From Liolophura sinensis (lineage: Eukaryota; Mollusca; Polyplacophora; Chitonida; Chitonidae): a stretch of DNA of 64,000 nucleotides. The position numbers and the translations under genes were made by a program. The notes under the pieces are model-generated. The model saw only the letters and a program-made list of their open reading frames with translations, was not told where the DNA came from and did no database searches. This document shows, in pieces, positions 23,432 through 34,099 of this stretch (positions within the stretch are counted from its first letter, which is position 1; every line of letters starts with the position of its first letter). The stretch is from contig NC_088305.1 in the NCBI RefSeq assembly GCF_032854445.1, positions 14,061,717 through 14,125,716 of the forward strand. The letters are read 5' to 3'.

Positions 23432-23632
23432 CTAAACCGCCGAGAGTTCTCGTAGAAATGCCTCCACAGCCTCGTTAAAGATATCTGCTCCGTAACTGAC
23501 AATTCCATCCTTAGGCCTTGTTAGGTATGGATGGGGTGGGGGAGGAGGCACACTCATCTTAAAGACTTGAGAGGGCGACGACTGTTTGAGGAAAGGACAA
23601 ACAAAAAGCCAGACAATCGCAAAGGTAAACAA
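23432..23632 (-). CDS. putative short secreted peptide, uncertain start
   Basis: Minus-strand frame of 66 codons ending in TAG. It opens with a hydrophobic stretch (FTFAIVWLFVCPFL) like a signal peptide, then a Pro-rich linker (SVPPPPPHPYL) and an acidic amphipathic tail (GADIFNEAVEAFLRELSAV). No ATG precedes the hydrophobic part in frame: the nearest, ATGAAGAC at 23646, is one base out of frame, so the real start may use a splice or the gene may be broken. The first in-frame ATG, just before SVPP, would lose the signal. A copy in unit B (29005) and an older degenerate one (20705) exist. No family match. Confidence 0.28.
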   Translation of the reverse strand: MFTFAIVWLFVCPFLKQSSPSQVFKMSVPPPPPHPYLTRPKDGIVSYGADIFNEAVEAFLRELSAV

Positions 23633-23867
23633 AATGGCGTCTTCATTGTTGGTTTGCGTAAGAACTCTGTCGAGCTTTTAACTTTCGCGTTTTCTTGTGG
23701 GGAGAATCAAATATCGTGTAATTCCCTGACACCACCTACAGTTATGGCTGCATCGCTCTACTCTCGGATATGCTGTACTTAAGGCCTGATGACACGACTT
23801 CATTTACGTTGTACTTCCCGGATGTGGACAGATTTCCTCAGCTATGTCTTTGCACTTAATGATCTAT

Positions 23868-23873
23868 AAACTG
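23868..23873 (-). promoter_or_regulatory. TATA-like motif upstream of the peptide-like frame, unit A
   Basis: Minus-strand CAGTTTATAGATC, some 225 bases before the peptide-like frame. An equivalent TTTATATACC sits in the older copy near 21108. Conservation in three copies is the only support. Confidence 0.25.
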
Positions 23874-23935
23874 CATCACACGACATCACCTTCAGCCAGT
23901 GTAAAATCTAGGAAGTGAGGAAACACTGGCAGATC

Positions 23936-24058
23936 TTTCCACGCACGGCGGGAGAGGAAGCCAGCATGAGTTGGACTTGAACTCATAGCGTTGATAAGAG
24001 TCTCCTGGGTCATTACTCCGCGCTGGCGTGCTTATCTCGTCGGTCACGGAGGCTTCAT
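23936..24058 (-). repeat. family 1 SINE, head half, unit A
   Basis: Only the tRNA-like head and B-box part, AGCATGAGTTGGACTTGAAC to GGTCACGGAGGCTTC. Twin at 29509. Confidence 0.8.
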
Positions 24059-24790
24059 TGGATGAACATAGACTCGTGCTTGGTGACGTAGATGCTATAT
24101 TAGATGTAAAGGAAATTTGAGAAAAATCAGAAATGACTCAACTATGTTATAATTGAACATGTTCAGGGTCAGAAGTGGTGTAAACAAGATAATCTGGACA
24201 ACAGTTACATTGATGTGTTGAAATGCTCTCGGCGTTTACTTTTGTCTGCGCAGTTGTAACGAGCAAAAGGGACGGGTGTCTAGACTAAATTCAGATAGTA
24301 AACCTTGGGGACATGCGGGTTCATATTAGTCGACTTTGTTGGTTGTGGCGTACAGACGAAAATTGTGTTCGTTGTAATAAGTAGAAATACCTGTCCATTG
24401 AGGTAGGTACATCGAACAGACACGTTTGTACAAGTGCAGAGCAACATGGTTACGGGGGAGGCGAATCGATTATCACTTGAAATTTTCAAGGAAACATGGC
24501 GTCGACTGGTGCACCCATTCACTGCCCCTTTCTGCATTTTCCGGCGCCGAACATGTGTCTGGCGTAGGAGTCGTTTTCTCCCGGGAAGGGAACATTTGGC
24601 TACAGAAATTTTAACGGCGACAAATTCCTTTTGCTTATTTCGTCGGAATATGTCACCAATCCTTGAGAGAGGTGTCAAATAAATAATAGATATTAAATAA
24701 GTACATGAATTCATTCTGATTCAGAAAATGATGTTTGTGACCAACATGCATTAATCAGGAAAACGATGTGAAAGCTGTAATAATATTATA
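24059..24790. other. unique part of unit A, no supported gene
   Basis: Open frames occur on both strands at 24280-24714 and are repeated in unit B, but the two units are too alike for conservation to be informative. No splice or start evidence. Confidence 0.4.
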
Positions 24791-24792
24791 AC

Positions 24793-25140
24793 TGCTTCCG
24801 TAGCCTGATCGTTAGAACATCTGCCTTGAAGTTGGGAGACCTGTGATAAAACCCTGGTCGGGTCGTATACCAAAGAATTTAAAAATAATACCGGATGTTA
24901 CCACTCTTGGCATTCAGAAATGAGATGTTAGAGCAAGGAAACAGGACTGCATGGCCAGCGATGTCAGTATAATGTGACTGGGGGAGGGTGTCATGCCTGG
25001 TGTCCTCGGTATGATATTTCAGTGGCGGCAGCACATGAGTGGCATGAACCCGCCCTGCCACAAGAAGACACAATATATGTTCACACACCTTATGTCATAT
25101 GGCTGAAAAATTGCTAAAGTACAAGGTAAAGCCTTAAGTA
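24793..25140 (+). repeat. tRNA-derived SINE, family 3, unit A
   Basis: tRNA-like head (CTTCCGTAGCCTGATCGTTA), body with GATATTTCAGTGGCGGCAGC and 3' end CATATGGCTGAAAAATTGCT. Other copies: 30366, 58957 (-) and the fragment at 15030. Confidence 0.75.
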
Positions 25141-25847
25141 TATACACATACAAAAAACGAGTTCTTACATTTGTACAGAAATCTTGTACACGTGTTAATA
25201 CGTCTATAATAATCTAACAAAACCGGATCTATTTACCTCACATTAAACATACAGATAGCAGGCATGAATATCGAGACTTGACTCGACGCCCTGAACCATA
25301 ACCAGGGGATGACCGTAACCATTAATGTCAATTGATAAATGTAAGTAATTCTCTGCCATTTGCTATTATAATCATTAATCAATTAATGAACAGTCTCGTA
25401 CAGTCTATCTGGTATATCTTTGATCTCAAACTCGGCGATTACTTCACTGGTACACTATACTTATACAGTCCCTAATTTGTTGGCGCGCGCAATATGTGAC
25501 ATGTTTGATTGATCAATTACCGTCAGAAAATTGAATAACAACCTTGGCAATTTTCCAATCTGGCGAAGTAAACTTTATTTGGCTTTGAACACCACGTCAA
25601 AGACAATCTGGTACAATAAAAATGGCGGCATTGTGCCACCGGTAATTGATCAGCTACATGGCCATGTCGCATTGATTTCTAAAACGTTTCATTAATTATG
25701 GCTCGCTCATAGGCATACCATGTTATCTCATATGCACAGAATTCTTTATAAATATCCACCGAAAATCTTCATGCAATAATTGTTTAAAAGATAACAATGT
25801 CCGTTGAGTTGACACAAGACATCTGCGCAGAAAGTATGTTAAAATCC

Positions 25848-25987
25848 GGGCCCAGTTTCACCTAGGTATCGTACATGTATGATAATTGCACATATAGGAC
25901 AATGGTACCGTAATTGTGACATATAAAATATCATATAAAAAACGTATGATAAAAAATGTCGAACGCTGCTTCGTGAAACTGGGTCCT
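25848..25987. mobile_element. short MITE-like element, unit A
   Basis: A 140-bp segment with terminal inverted repeats GGGCCCAGTTTCAC and GGACCCAGTTTCAC. AT-rich interior, no coding capacity. Twin at 31423. Confidence 0.6.
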
Positions 25988-26019
25988 GTTTTTTTAGTGA
26001 TGCCAGTGAGCCGTGGTTA

Positions 26020-26190
26020 TTTACTTATTTGTTTATATATTTATTTGATTGGTGTTTAACTCCGTACTCAAGAATATTTCACTAATACGACGGCGACCAG
26101 CATAATGGTGGGAGGAAACCGGGCAGAGGCCGGGGAAAACTCACGACCACCCGTAGGCTTCCGACAGACCTTCGCACGTACGGACCCTTA
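26020..26190 (-). repeat. family 1 SINE, truncated, unit A
   Basis: Tail and body of a reverse copy (TACTCAAGAATATTTCACTA, GGTGGGAGGAAACCGGGCAG). Twin at 31598. Confidence 0.8.
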
Positions 26191-26556
26191 GTTAAATACA
26201 GCGTTATGTTTAAAATGGAGTTAGTCATTAACCCTTTGTTAAATCCCCTAAGTATGAAGTGGTGAAGGGTCAACTCTGGGTAAATTGTATTTTGTTCATA
26301 GAGGTTGTAGAATCAAAACCTATTTGTGTCATGGGGCATCCGCAGCCGAGGGGTTATGGGGAATTCTGGGAAATGCTGTACTTAAGGCTGAATTCTTGTA
26401 CATGCAATGTGGACGGATTTCCTCAGCTATGTCGATGCACCTATAATGGTATATAAACTACCTTACACGATGAAACCTGCAACCAATGTAAAATGTAGGA
26501 AATGACTCTAGCACTCGCTGCTGACGGGCGTGGGTTTATAACTAGCTGTCCATCTT

Positions 26557-26730
26557 CCTCCCGCCATATTGTCTCCGCCCGTAAGTTGGAAGGTCTTCCA
26601 GCTACCTGCATATGTTCGTGGGTTTCCTTCCACCATGATGCTGGCCGCCGTCGTATAAGTGAAATATTCTTGAGTACGGCATAAAACACCAATCAAATTA
26701 ATAAATAAATAAATAAATAAATAAATAAAT
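26557..26730 (+). repeat. family 1 SINE, truncated, unit B
   Basis: Counterpart of 21215, with a shorter AAAT tail. Confidence 0.8.
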
Positions 26731-27446
26731 CTCGCAATATTGCTGTCCGCCGTTCTATAACCGAAATAATCTAGAGTACCTCGAAAACTCCAATAAAATC
26801 AATGAAGAACTTTTAACTCTCGCTCTATATAATCTAGTTCCAGTTCTCCAGGCACACAGTTCACAAAATCTTTCAAAATTATACAAGAAGAATCCACGCA
26901 ACTGGCCGATGATATAATACAAAAGGGCCAGCACACTCACAATGCCGCATACACTGTTGTAGCAGTTATTTGGTTAGCTGTTCGTCGGCGTAGAACATTT
27001 GGAAAGGATGATTTAATGAGGGATGTCCCAGATCGCCAATTTTAGCCTGTCTGGTCCATTAAACCTCAAGCACGTTATCCAGCTCAACATGCAATAAATA
27101 TCTAAAAAAAAAAGAAGAAAACATAAAAAAACAACAGCAAAAAGACAAAAATAACAACAACAACAACAACAAAAACAAATGCAAAGAAGTACATCCATTG
27201 ATGGATTGAAGGATCTGTTGACACATGGATGCACCGATGAGATAGCTGGAGACTCCACTGACAGACAAAAGCAGAGCACAGTTCACATGTAACACAGGTT
27301 TCTCTTGAAACCCTCGGCTGGGTGAAAAAGTCAGCTTTTTTCCAGAGAGAGCAATGCGTTTTCATAAGTTGGTAACTTGCGAAGATGGTATTGGTTTAAT
27401 GTTAAATTGTTTAATGGGAGTTCAGTACGAGAGAATATAATCCCTA

Positions 27447-27634
27447 TGTCACAGGCCTTGAAGGGTTATAAAAACAACCTTGTCTCAGCTAAGGTTTCAC
27501 TTTTTTCTCTTTACTTATCCGTGACAGGTGTATGGGAGCTAAATCTCCTACCCCCATCCATCATGTCCAGGTCATTTATTTACTCTGCTGACCATTCCAT
27601 ACACGTTTTTACACATGAAGCAAGAATAAGGTGA
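27447..27634 (+). other. conserved TATA and splice-like segment, unit B
   Basis: Counterpart of 22206-22393 with almost the same sequence. Confidence 0.3.
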
Positions 27635-27764
27635 CAGTTATTGCTGGCCATACCGAGGACATCCAACATGACTAGTAATTCTGACGAAAAATTTTCATAT
27701 TAGAGATTGATATGTCGTATATAATTATCGACTAATAGCATAGAGAGTAAAACCAGAGCGTATG

Positions 27765-27945
27765 TGGGAAGGTCTTCCAGCAACCTGTGGATGGTCTTGG
27801 GTTTCCCCCGGGCTCTGTACGGTTTCCTTTCACCATAATGCTGGCTGTCGTCGTATAAGTGAAATATTCTTGAGTACGGCGTAAAACACCAGTTAAATAA
27901 ATAAATAAATAAATAAAAAAAAAAAAAAATAAATAAATAAAACCA
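27765..27945 (+). repeat. family 1 SINE, truncated, unit B
   Basis: Counterpart of 22525; the tail has an A-run interrupting the AAAT units. Confidence 0.82.
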
Positions 27946-28026
27946 GAGCAGCGAGCAGAGCAGTGTGAAAAGTGCCAACTGGTAACAGGTAACTGTTGAA
28001 ATACGGCCTCCTCACAATATACCCTG

Positions 28027-28259
28027 CGTCCACTTCGGGACCGGTAGATCCAGGATCAGTATAATGGCTCGGGCGGGGCGGCTTACTTGCCTTCGGTAAG
28101 TCGTCTCAGTGAAGCAGCACTAAATAAAAGAGCGGTGGAAATCCGTCCTGCAACAAGGAGGCAAATTAAACGTACATGCACCCTACTGATTTCTTCGTCG
28201 TCATATGACTGAAAAATTGTTGAGTACGACGTTAAACCCCAAGCACTCGCTCACTCACT
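28027..28259 (+). repeat. family 2 SINE with 12-bp target site duplication
   Basis: Flanked by perfect 12-bp direct repeats CAATATACCCTG at 28015-28026 and 28260-28271, showing retrotransposition into a reverse DR200 copy whose two halves lie at about 27945-28014 and 28272-28420. Confidence 0.88.
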
Positions 28260-28587
28260 CAATATACCCTGAGTTAGGGTTTTATTCCAAGTGTTCATGT
28301 CAATGGTTAAACAGCAAGTAACAGCGTTTCTCCGGGCATCATGATTTAAGCAGAATTAAAAGTCATCTGCTTCTCCTCTTAAAGTAACAGCTTAAGCAGC
28401 GGAAGCTTACGACATCATGGGTAAGGGAATGATCGGTTTAACCGACAATACGATTTATTTAACTGATACTCCATCTATCAATGGAATGTGATAATTACGT
28501 ATACTGGAATGCTATGCAACTCGTCGTTAACCCCGGGCTCGAAATACAAAATTGTGAGGTAACAATATGACAGTAAAATCTGATATA

Positions 28588-28593
28588 ATCTAT

Positions 28594-28636
<43 letters not shown>

Positions 28637-28743
28637 TGTATTTGATTGGTGTTTGACGCCGTAGTCAAGAATATTTCACTTATACGACGGCGCCCAGCAT
28701 TATGGTGGGTAGAAACCGAGCACAGCCCGGGAAAAACCCACGA
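28588..28743 (-). repeat. family 1 SINE, 5'-truncated, with target site duplication
   Basis: Begins with a TTTA-rich tail (28588-28640) and ends in the body; flanked by GATATAATCT on both sides (about 28578-28587 and 28746-28755), so the truncation arose at insertion. Confidence 0.82.
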
Positions 28744-29004
28744 TAGATATAATCTTATTTACATACATCGTTGACAGTTACCGCTATGAGATGAGATTTT
28801 GGGTACGAATAACCTAAATCATTGTATTACCTCTTCAACGCTTAACACTGGTTACAACAATAATTCAAGAACTGGAGAAAAGCTAAATCAACCCCGTCAC
28901 GCGACTACACGCACGAGTTGTCCAACTTAACTGATTACTACTCCTGACGATAAGGTTTTAAGCTGTTACCCATTATCACCATACGGAACGGAAGCTGCAA
29001 TAAC

Positions 29005-29205
29005 CTAAACCGCCGAGAGTTCTCGTAGAAATGCCTCCACAGCCTCGTTAAAGATATCTGCTCCGTAATTGACAATTCCATCCTTAGGCCTTGTTAGGTA
29101 GGGATGGGGTGGGGGAGGAGGGACACTCATCTTAAAGACTTGAGAGGGCGACGACTGTTTGATGAAAGGACAAACAAAAAGCCAGACAATCGCAAAGGTA
29201 AACAA
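29005..29205 (-). CDS. putative short secreted peptide, unit B copy
   Basis: Counterpart of 23432-23632 with two amino-acid differences (I for L in the hydrophobic part, N for S before YGADIF). Same start problem: ATGAAGAC lies one base out of frame. Both recent copies share the defect, so it predates the tandem duplication or is bypassed by splicing. Confidence 0.28.
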   Translation of the reverse strand: MFTFAIVWLFVCPFIKQSSPSQVFKMSVPPPPPHPYLTRPKDGIVNYGADIFNEAVEAFLRELSAV

Positions 29206-29508
29206 AATGGCGTCTTCATTGTTGGTTTGCGTAAGAACTCTGTCGAGCTTTTAACTTTGGCGTTTTCTGATGGGGAGAATCAAATATCGTGTAATTCCCT
29301 GACACCACCTACAGTTATGGCTGCATCGCTCTACTCTCGGATATGCTGTACTTAAGGCCTGATGACACGACTTCATTTACGTTGTACTTCCCGGATGCGG
29401 ACAGATTTCCTCAGCTTTGTCTTTGCACTTAATGATCTATAAACTGCATCACACGACATCACCTTCAGCCAGTGTAAAATCTAGGAAGTGAGGAAACACT
29501 GGCAGATC

Positions 29509-29631
29509 TTTCCACGCACGGCGGGAAAGGAAGCCAGCATGAGTTGGACTTGAACTCATAGCGTTGATGAGAGTCTCCTGGGTCATTACTCCGCGCTGGC
29601 GTGCTAATCTCGTCGGTCACGGAGGCTTCAT
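29509..29631 (-). repeat. family 1 SINE, head half, unit B
   Basis: Counterpart of 23936. Confidence 0.8.
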
Positions 29632-30365
29632 TGGATGAACATAGACTCGTGCTTGGTGACGTAGATGATATATTAAATGTAAAGGAAATTTGAGAAAAAT
29701 CAGAATTGACTCAACTATGTTTTAACTGAACATGTTCAGGGTCAGAAGTGGTGTAAACAAGATAATCTGGACAACAGTTGCATTGATGTGTTGAAATGCT
29801 CTCGGCGTTTACTTTTGTCTGCGCAGTTGTAACGAGCAAAAGGGACGGGTGTCTAGACTAAATTCAGATAGTAAACCTTGGGGATATGCGGGTTCATATT
29901 AGTCGACTTTGTTGGTTGTGGCGTACAGACGAAAATTGTGTTCGTTGTAATAAGTAGAAATACCTGTCCATTGAGGTAGGTACATCGAACAGACACATTT
30001 GTACAAGTGCAGAGCAACATGGTTACGCGGGAGGCGAATCGATTATCACTTGAAATTTTCAAGGAAACATGGCGTCGACTGGTGCATCCATTCACTGCCC
30101 CTTTCTGCATTTTCCGGCGCCGAACATGTGTCTGGCGTAGGAGTCGTTTTCTCCCGGGAAGGGAACATTTGGCTACAGAAATTTTAACGGCGACAAATTC
30201 CTTTTGCTTATTTCGTCGGAATATGTCACCAATCCTTGAGAGAGGTGTCAAATAAATAATAGATATTAAATAAGTACATGAATTCATTCTGATTCAGAGA
30301 ATGATGTTTGTGACCAACATGCATTAATCAGGAAAACGATGTGAAAGCTGTAATAATATTATAAC

Positions 30366-30713
30366 TGCTTCCGTAGCCTGATCGTTAGAACATCTGCCTC
30401 GAAGTTGGGAGACCTGTGATAAAACCCTGGTCGGGTCGTATACCAAAGAATTTAAAAATGATACCGGATGTTACCACTCTTGGCATTCAGAAATGAGATG
30501 TTAGAGCAAGGAAACAGGACTGCATGGCCAGCGATGTCAGTATAATGTGACTGGGTGAGGGTGTCATGCCTGGTGTCCTCGGTATGATATTTCAGTGGCG
30601 GCAGCACATCAGTGGCATGAACCCGCCCTGCCACAAGAAGACACAATATATGTTCACACACCTTATGTCATATGGCTGAAAAATTGCTAAAGTACAAGGT
30701 AAAGCCTTAAGTA
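30366..30713 (+). repeat. tRNA-derived SINE, family 3, unit B
   Basis: Counterpart of 24793. Confidence 0.75.
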
Positions 30714-31422
30714 TATACACATACAAAAAACGAGTTCTTACATTTGTACAGAAATCTTGTACACGTGTTAATAAGTCTATAATAATCTAATAAAACCGGA
30801 TCTATTTACCTCACATTAAACATACAGATAGCAGGCATGAATATCGAGACTTGACTCTGACGCCCTGAACCATAGCCAGGGGATGACCGTAACCATTAAT
30901 GTCAATTGATAAATGTAAGTAATTCTCTGCCATTTGCTATTATAATCATTAATCAATTAATGAACAGTCTCGTACAGTCTATCTGGTATATCTTTGATCT
31001 CAAACTCGGCGATTACTTCACTGGTACACTATACTTATACAGTCCCGTAATTTGTTGGCGCGCGCAATATGTGACATGCTTGATTGATCAATTACCGTCA
31101 GAAAATTGAATAACAACCTTGGCAATTTTCCAATCTGGCGAAGTAAACTTTATTTGGCTTTGAACACCACGTCAAAGACATTCTGGTACAATAAAAATGG
31201 CGGCATTGTGCCACCGGTAATTGATCAGCTACATGGCCATGTCGCATTGATTTCTAAAACGTTTCATTAATTATGGCTCGCTCATAGGCATACCATGTTA
31301 TCTCATATGCACAGAATTCTTTATAAATATCCACCGAAAATCTTCATGCAATAATTGTTTAAAAGATAACAATGTCCGTTGAGTTGACACAAGACATCTG
31401 CGCAGAAAGTATGTTAAAATCC

Positions 31423-31562
31423 GGGCCCAGTTTCACATAGGTATCGTACATGTATGATAATTCCACATATAGGACAATGGTACCGTAATTGTGACATATA
31501 AAATATCATATAAAAAACGTATGATAAAAAATGTCGAACGCTGCTTCGTGAAACTGGGTCCT
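31423..31562. mobile_element. short MITE-like element, unit B
   Basis: Counterpart of 25848-25987, with the same inverted ends. Confidence 0.6.
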
Positions 31563-31597
31563 GTTTTTTTAGTGATGCCAGTGAGCCTTGGTTATTT

Positions 31598-31758
31598 ACT
31601 TATTTGTTTATATATTTATTTGATTGGTGTTTAACTCCGTACTCAAGAATATTTCACTTATACGACGGCGACCAGCATAATGGTGGGAGGAAACCGGGCA
31701 GAGGCTGGGGAAAACTCACGACCACCCGTAGGCTTCCGACAGACCTTCCCACGTACGG
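31598..31758 (-). repeat. family 1 SINE, truncated, unit B
   Basis: Counterpart of 26020. Confidence 0.8.
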
Positions 31759-31910
31759 ACCCTTAGTTAAATACAGCGTTATGTTTAAAATGGAGTTAGT
31801 CATTAACCCTTTGTTAAATCCTCTAAGTATGAAGTGGTGAAGGGTGAACTCTGGGTAAATTGTATTTTGTTCATAGAGGTTGTAGAATCAAAACCTATTT
31901 GTGTCTTGGG

Positions 31911-32163
31911 GCATCCGTAGCCGAGGGGTTAACACGCAACGCAGCGCAATGATCCAGGAACCTCTCTCCAATGCGGTCGCAGTGAGTTCAAGTCTAGCCC
32001 ATGTTGGCTTCCTGTCCAGTTGATCGCGGGAAGGTTTGCCAGCAACCATTGGATGGTCGTGTGTTTCCCCGCACCATAATGCTGTCCGCAATAGTATAAG
32101 TGAAATATTCTTGAGTAAAGCGAAAAAAAACAAAACAAAAACCAATCAAAGTAAATAAGTAAA
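31911..32163 (+). repeat. family 1 SINE spanning the duplication edge
   Basis: Diverged full-length copy. Its first bases, up to CCGAGGGGTTA, also end unit A; the rest is absent there, so the duplication breakpoint cuts the SINE head. Confidence 0.8.
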
Positions 32164-32169
32164 ACTATT

Positions 32170-33965
32170 GTTAAATTACATATATAGAATATACAAACCA
32201 AGATATGCGTAGCCATATTGGATAACTGATGATTTATAAAACAGAATTGTTCACCTCTGTAGATTAACATCGTGCTGCTTACATTTTATGGGCGATTGAA
32301 TGTCGCGTATCAAGAACTCTCAATATTTGATCAACAGGCTACGGTTTTCGCATCAAATCTTAATTGGCAATTAGGGAGGGACTCTTAACATATGTTAACT
32401 CGACCACAAATAATTTTTCATTGATGTTCTAGGACTATTTGAACTTTAAATAGTCACTTGATATCATTATATGTATGTCTAACGGGCTGCAATTGCTTAT
32501 CCCGAATCGAGTTTATTCCAAATAACACATGCAACCCTGTTATGATATTTTGAGTTGTTTTCTATGCACACGGTGTAGAAATCTGCATCGAATATGATAC
32601 TTAAAAAGAAATCATGTTTTCTGTCTTTTGTTTTTAGCACAGGGATTATTCCTTTCGCCTTCAGTTACAGCACAGAACTGTGATTTGATTTATTTATTTG
32701 ATTCATTTTTTATATCGCACTGAAGAATTTCACTTATACAGAACTGTGAGTGTTGGGCGGTAATATTAGTTATGTGTTGCCCCAGTTATCGGATACACAA
32801 ATATGAGGATTATTGACACCATATATTTGCGTATCCTGTCACCATGTAATGAATTTATCCTGCAAAGACCCGTCAATTCAGTTCAGAAGGTCGATATATA
32901 GGTGAATCGCTTCAGCGATGTGAACATTGATAGACCTCAACAAAGGAATATAACCTACTCAGCAGACACATTTGACGTCGTCTGCAGGATTCGAGAAAAT
33001 ATCTGTACCCGACATGACCGTTTTTGTCCAATGAAAAGCCGAGTATTTTGTCAGATGCGGGATAAGTAGACATATGTGGTATGCACAGCCTGCTTTTCTA
33101 GATTCACCCATAAGTATCAAATATGTAGCCCTAAAAACGTTCCTTGGCAGAATGGCTTTAAAAGAAGCTAAAAAGTAAAGCGTAACTTGCCCCTTTTAAT
33201 TATTTATTAAATCCATGGTTTGTGTTGTACGCGAGGACATTTCACCCAGAAAGGGGTTCAAACGTCATGTCTTTTGAGTCATTTATGAATATTCCTCTAA
33301 ACCGACCAGCTGTAGCCACAAGACCGCTTTTGTTCGTTCTAGCACATCTGATGAGAGCCTTTCACATTGCTCAGGTGGACTGACATATGATTTCTCACCT
33401 AATATGACAGCGGTAAGCTTTGTACACATGCATGTCTACACAACATGGACAATTAAGATTTTATGTCGAAGAAATTATTATATATATTTGTCTCTGTCAT
33501 GTCTATCCTCAGATATTAGGGATTGAAACATTATATTTGCAGACAGGGGCCAAGGGATTCAGATGGAAAGACAATGACGGAATACTCAAACTCATCTGTC
33601 TTCATTTAAAGCCTGGAGAACCATATTTCTGTATACACTAATATCCGGTGTTCAAATACATATATGATGTATGTGTAGCCTTTCAACTTTGCTGCACATC
33701 TAAGCTAGTCTCCTTCACATATTGTGGTTAGCATCTGCCAAAAATCATACGACTTAAGAGAAAAACGTATTTAACACAAGCTACGTGGGAAGAAAGCGGT
33801 ACTCGTGGTATTAAAGTTTCTGTACATTTCACACATGTACAAGTTCAGCAAATATCCAATGCTGGAAATTTATCCATTAAATGCTTAATTGGCTAATTAC
33901 TACCGTTTTCACGTTGTTATTATGCAATTCATCAGATTGTTATGTGCATTTGTAACAACATGCAG
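32170..33965. other. AT-rich, no clear gene
   Basis: Only a short SINE-tail remnant at about 32685-32745. At 33541, after an acceptor-like TATTTGCAG, a 33-codon frame to TAA (33540-33641) could be a terminal exon, but nothing links it to another exon. Confidence 0.35.
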
Positions 33966-33971
33966 ATTTAG

Positions 33972-34094
33972 GGACCGGTTTTTTGAAGCAGACTTAGTGT
34001 TAAACAGCCCTTAGCTAAGTGTACAACGTCAACATACATCGTCATGGTAGTTAACGGCAAACATGAAGCGAAGTCAGCTTCATGAAACCGGTCA
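33972..34094. mobile_element. short MITE-like element
   Basis: Inverted ends GACCGGTTTTTTGAAGC and, on the other strand, GACCGGTTTCATGAAGC around a 120-bp AT-rich core. No coding capacity. Confidence 0.5.
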
Positions 34095-34099
34095 TAGGT

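Larger units (their letters stand above)
21013..26356. repeat. tandem segmental duplication, unit A
   Basis: Unit A is colinear with 26363-31931 at high identity, with scattered substitutions and a few indels (unit B keeps about 280 bp, 28309-28588, missing from A). The left edge begins ATTCTGGGAAATGCTGTACT; the right edge breaks off at CCGAGGGGTTA, inside the tRNA head of a family 1 SINE that is complete only at the end of unit B. Confidence 0.9.
26363..31931. repeat. tandem segmental duplication, unit B
   Basis: Direct repeat of unit A, joined to it by a few bases (TGGGGA). Carries the same SINEs, MITE and peptide-like frame. Longer than A mainly because A has lost the segment equivalent to 28309-28588. 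Confidence 0.9.

Noticed and set aside
23046-24058. A SINE split by a 760-bp insertion carrying the peptide-like frame
   Set aside because: In unit B the left SINE part has its own target duplication (GATATAATCT), and the older copy has the inner sequence without either SINE piece, so these are two separate truncated SINEs.
24280-24714. 144-codon minus-strand frame repeated at 29853
   Set aside because: Both strands are open here, and the two copies are too similar for conservation to mean anything; no start, splice or family evidence.
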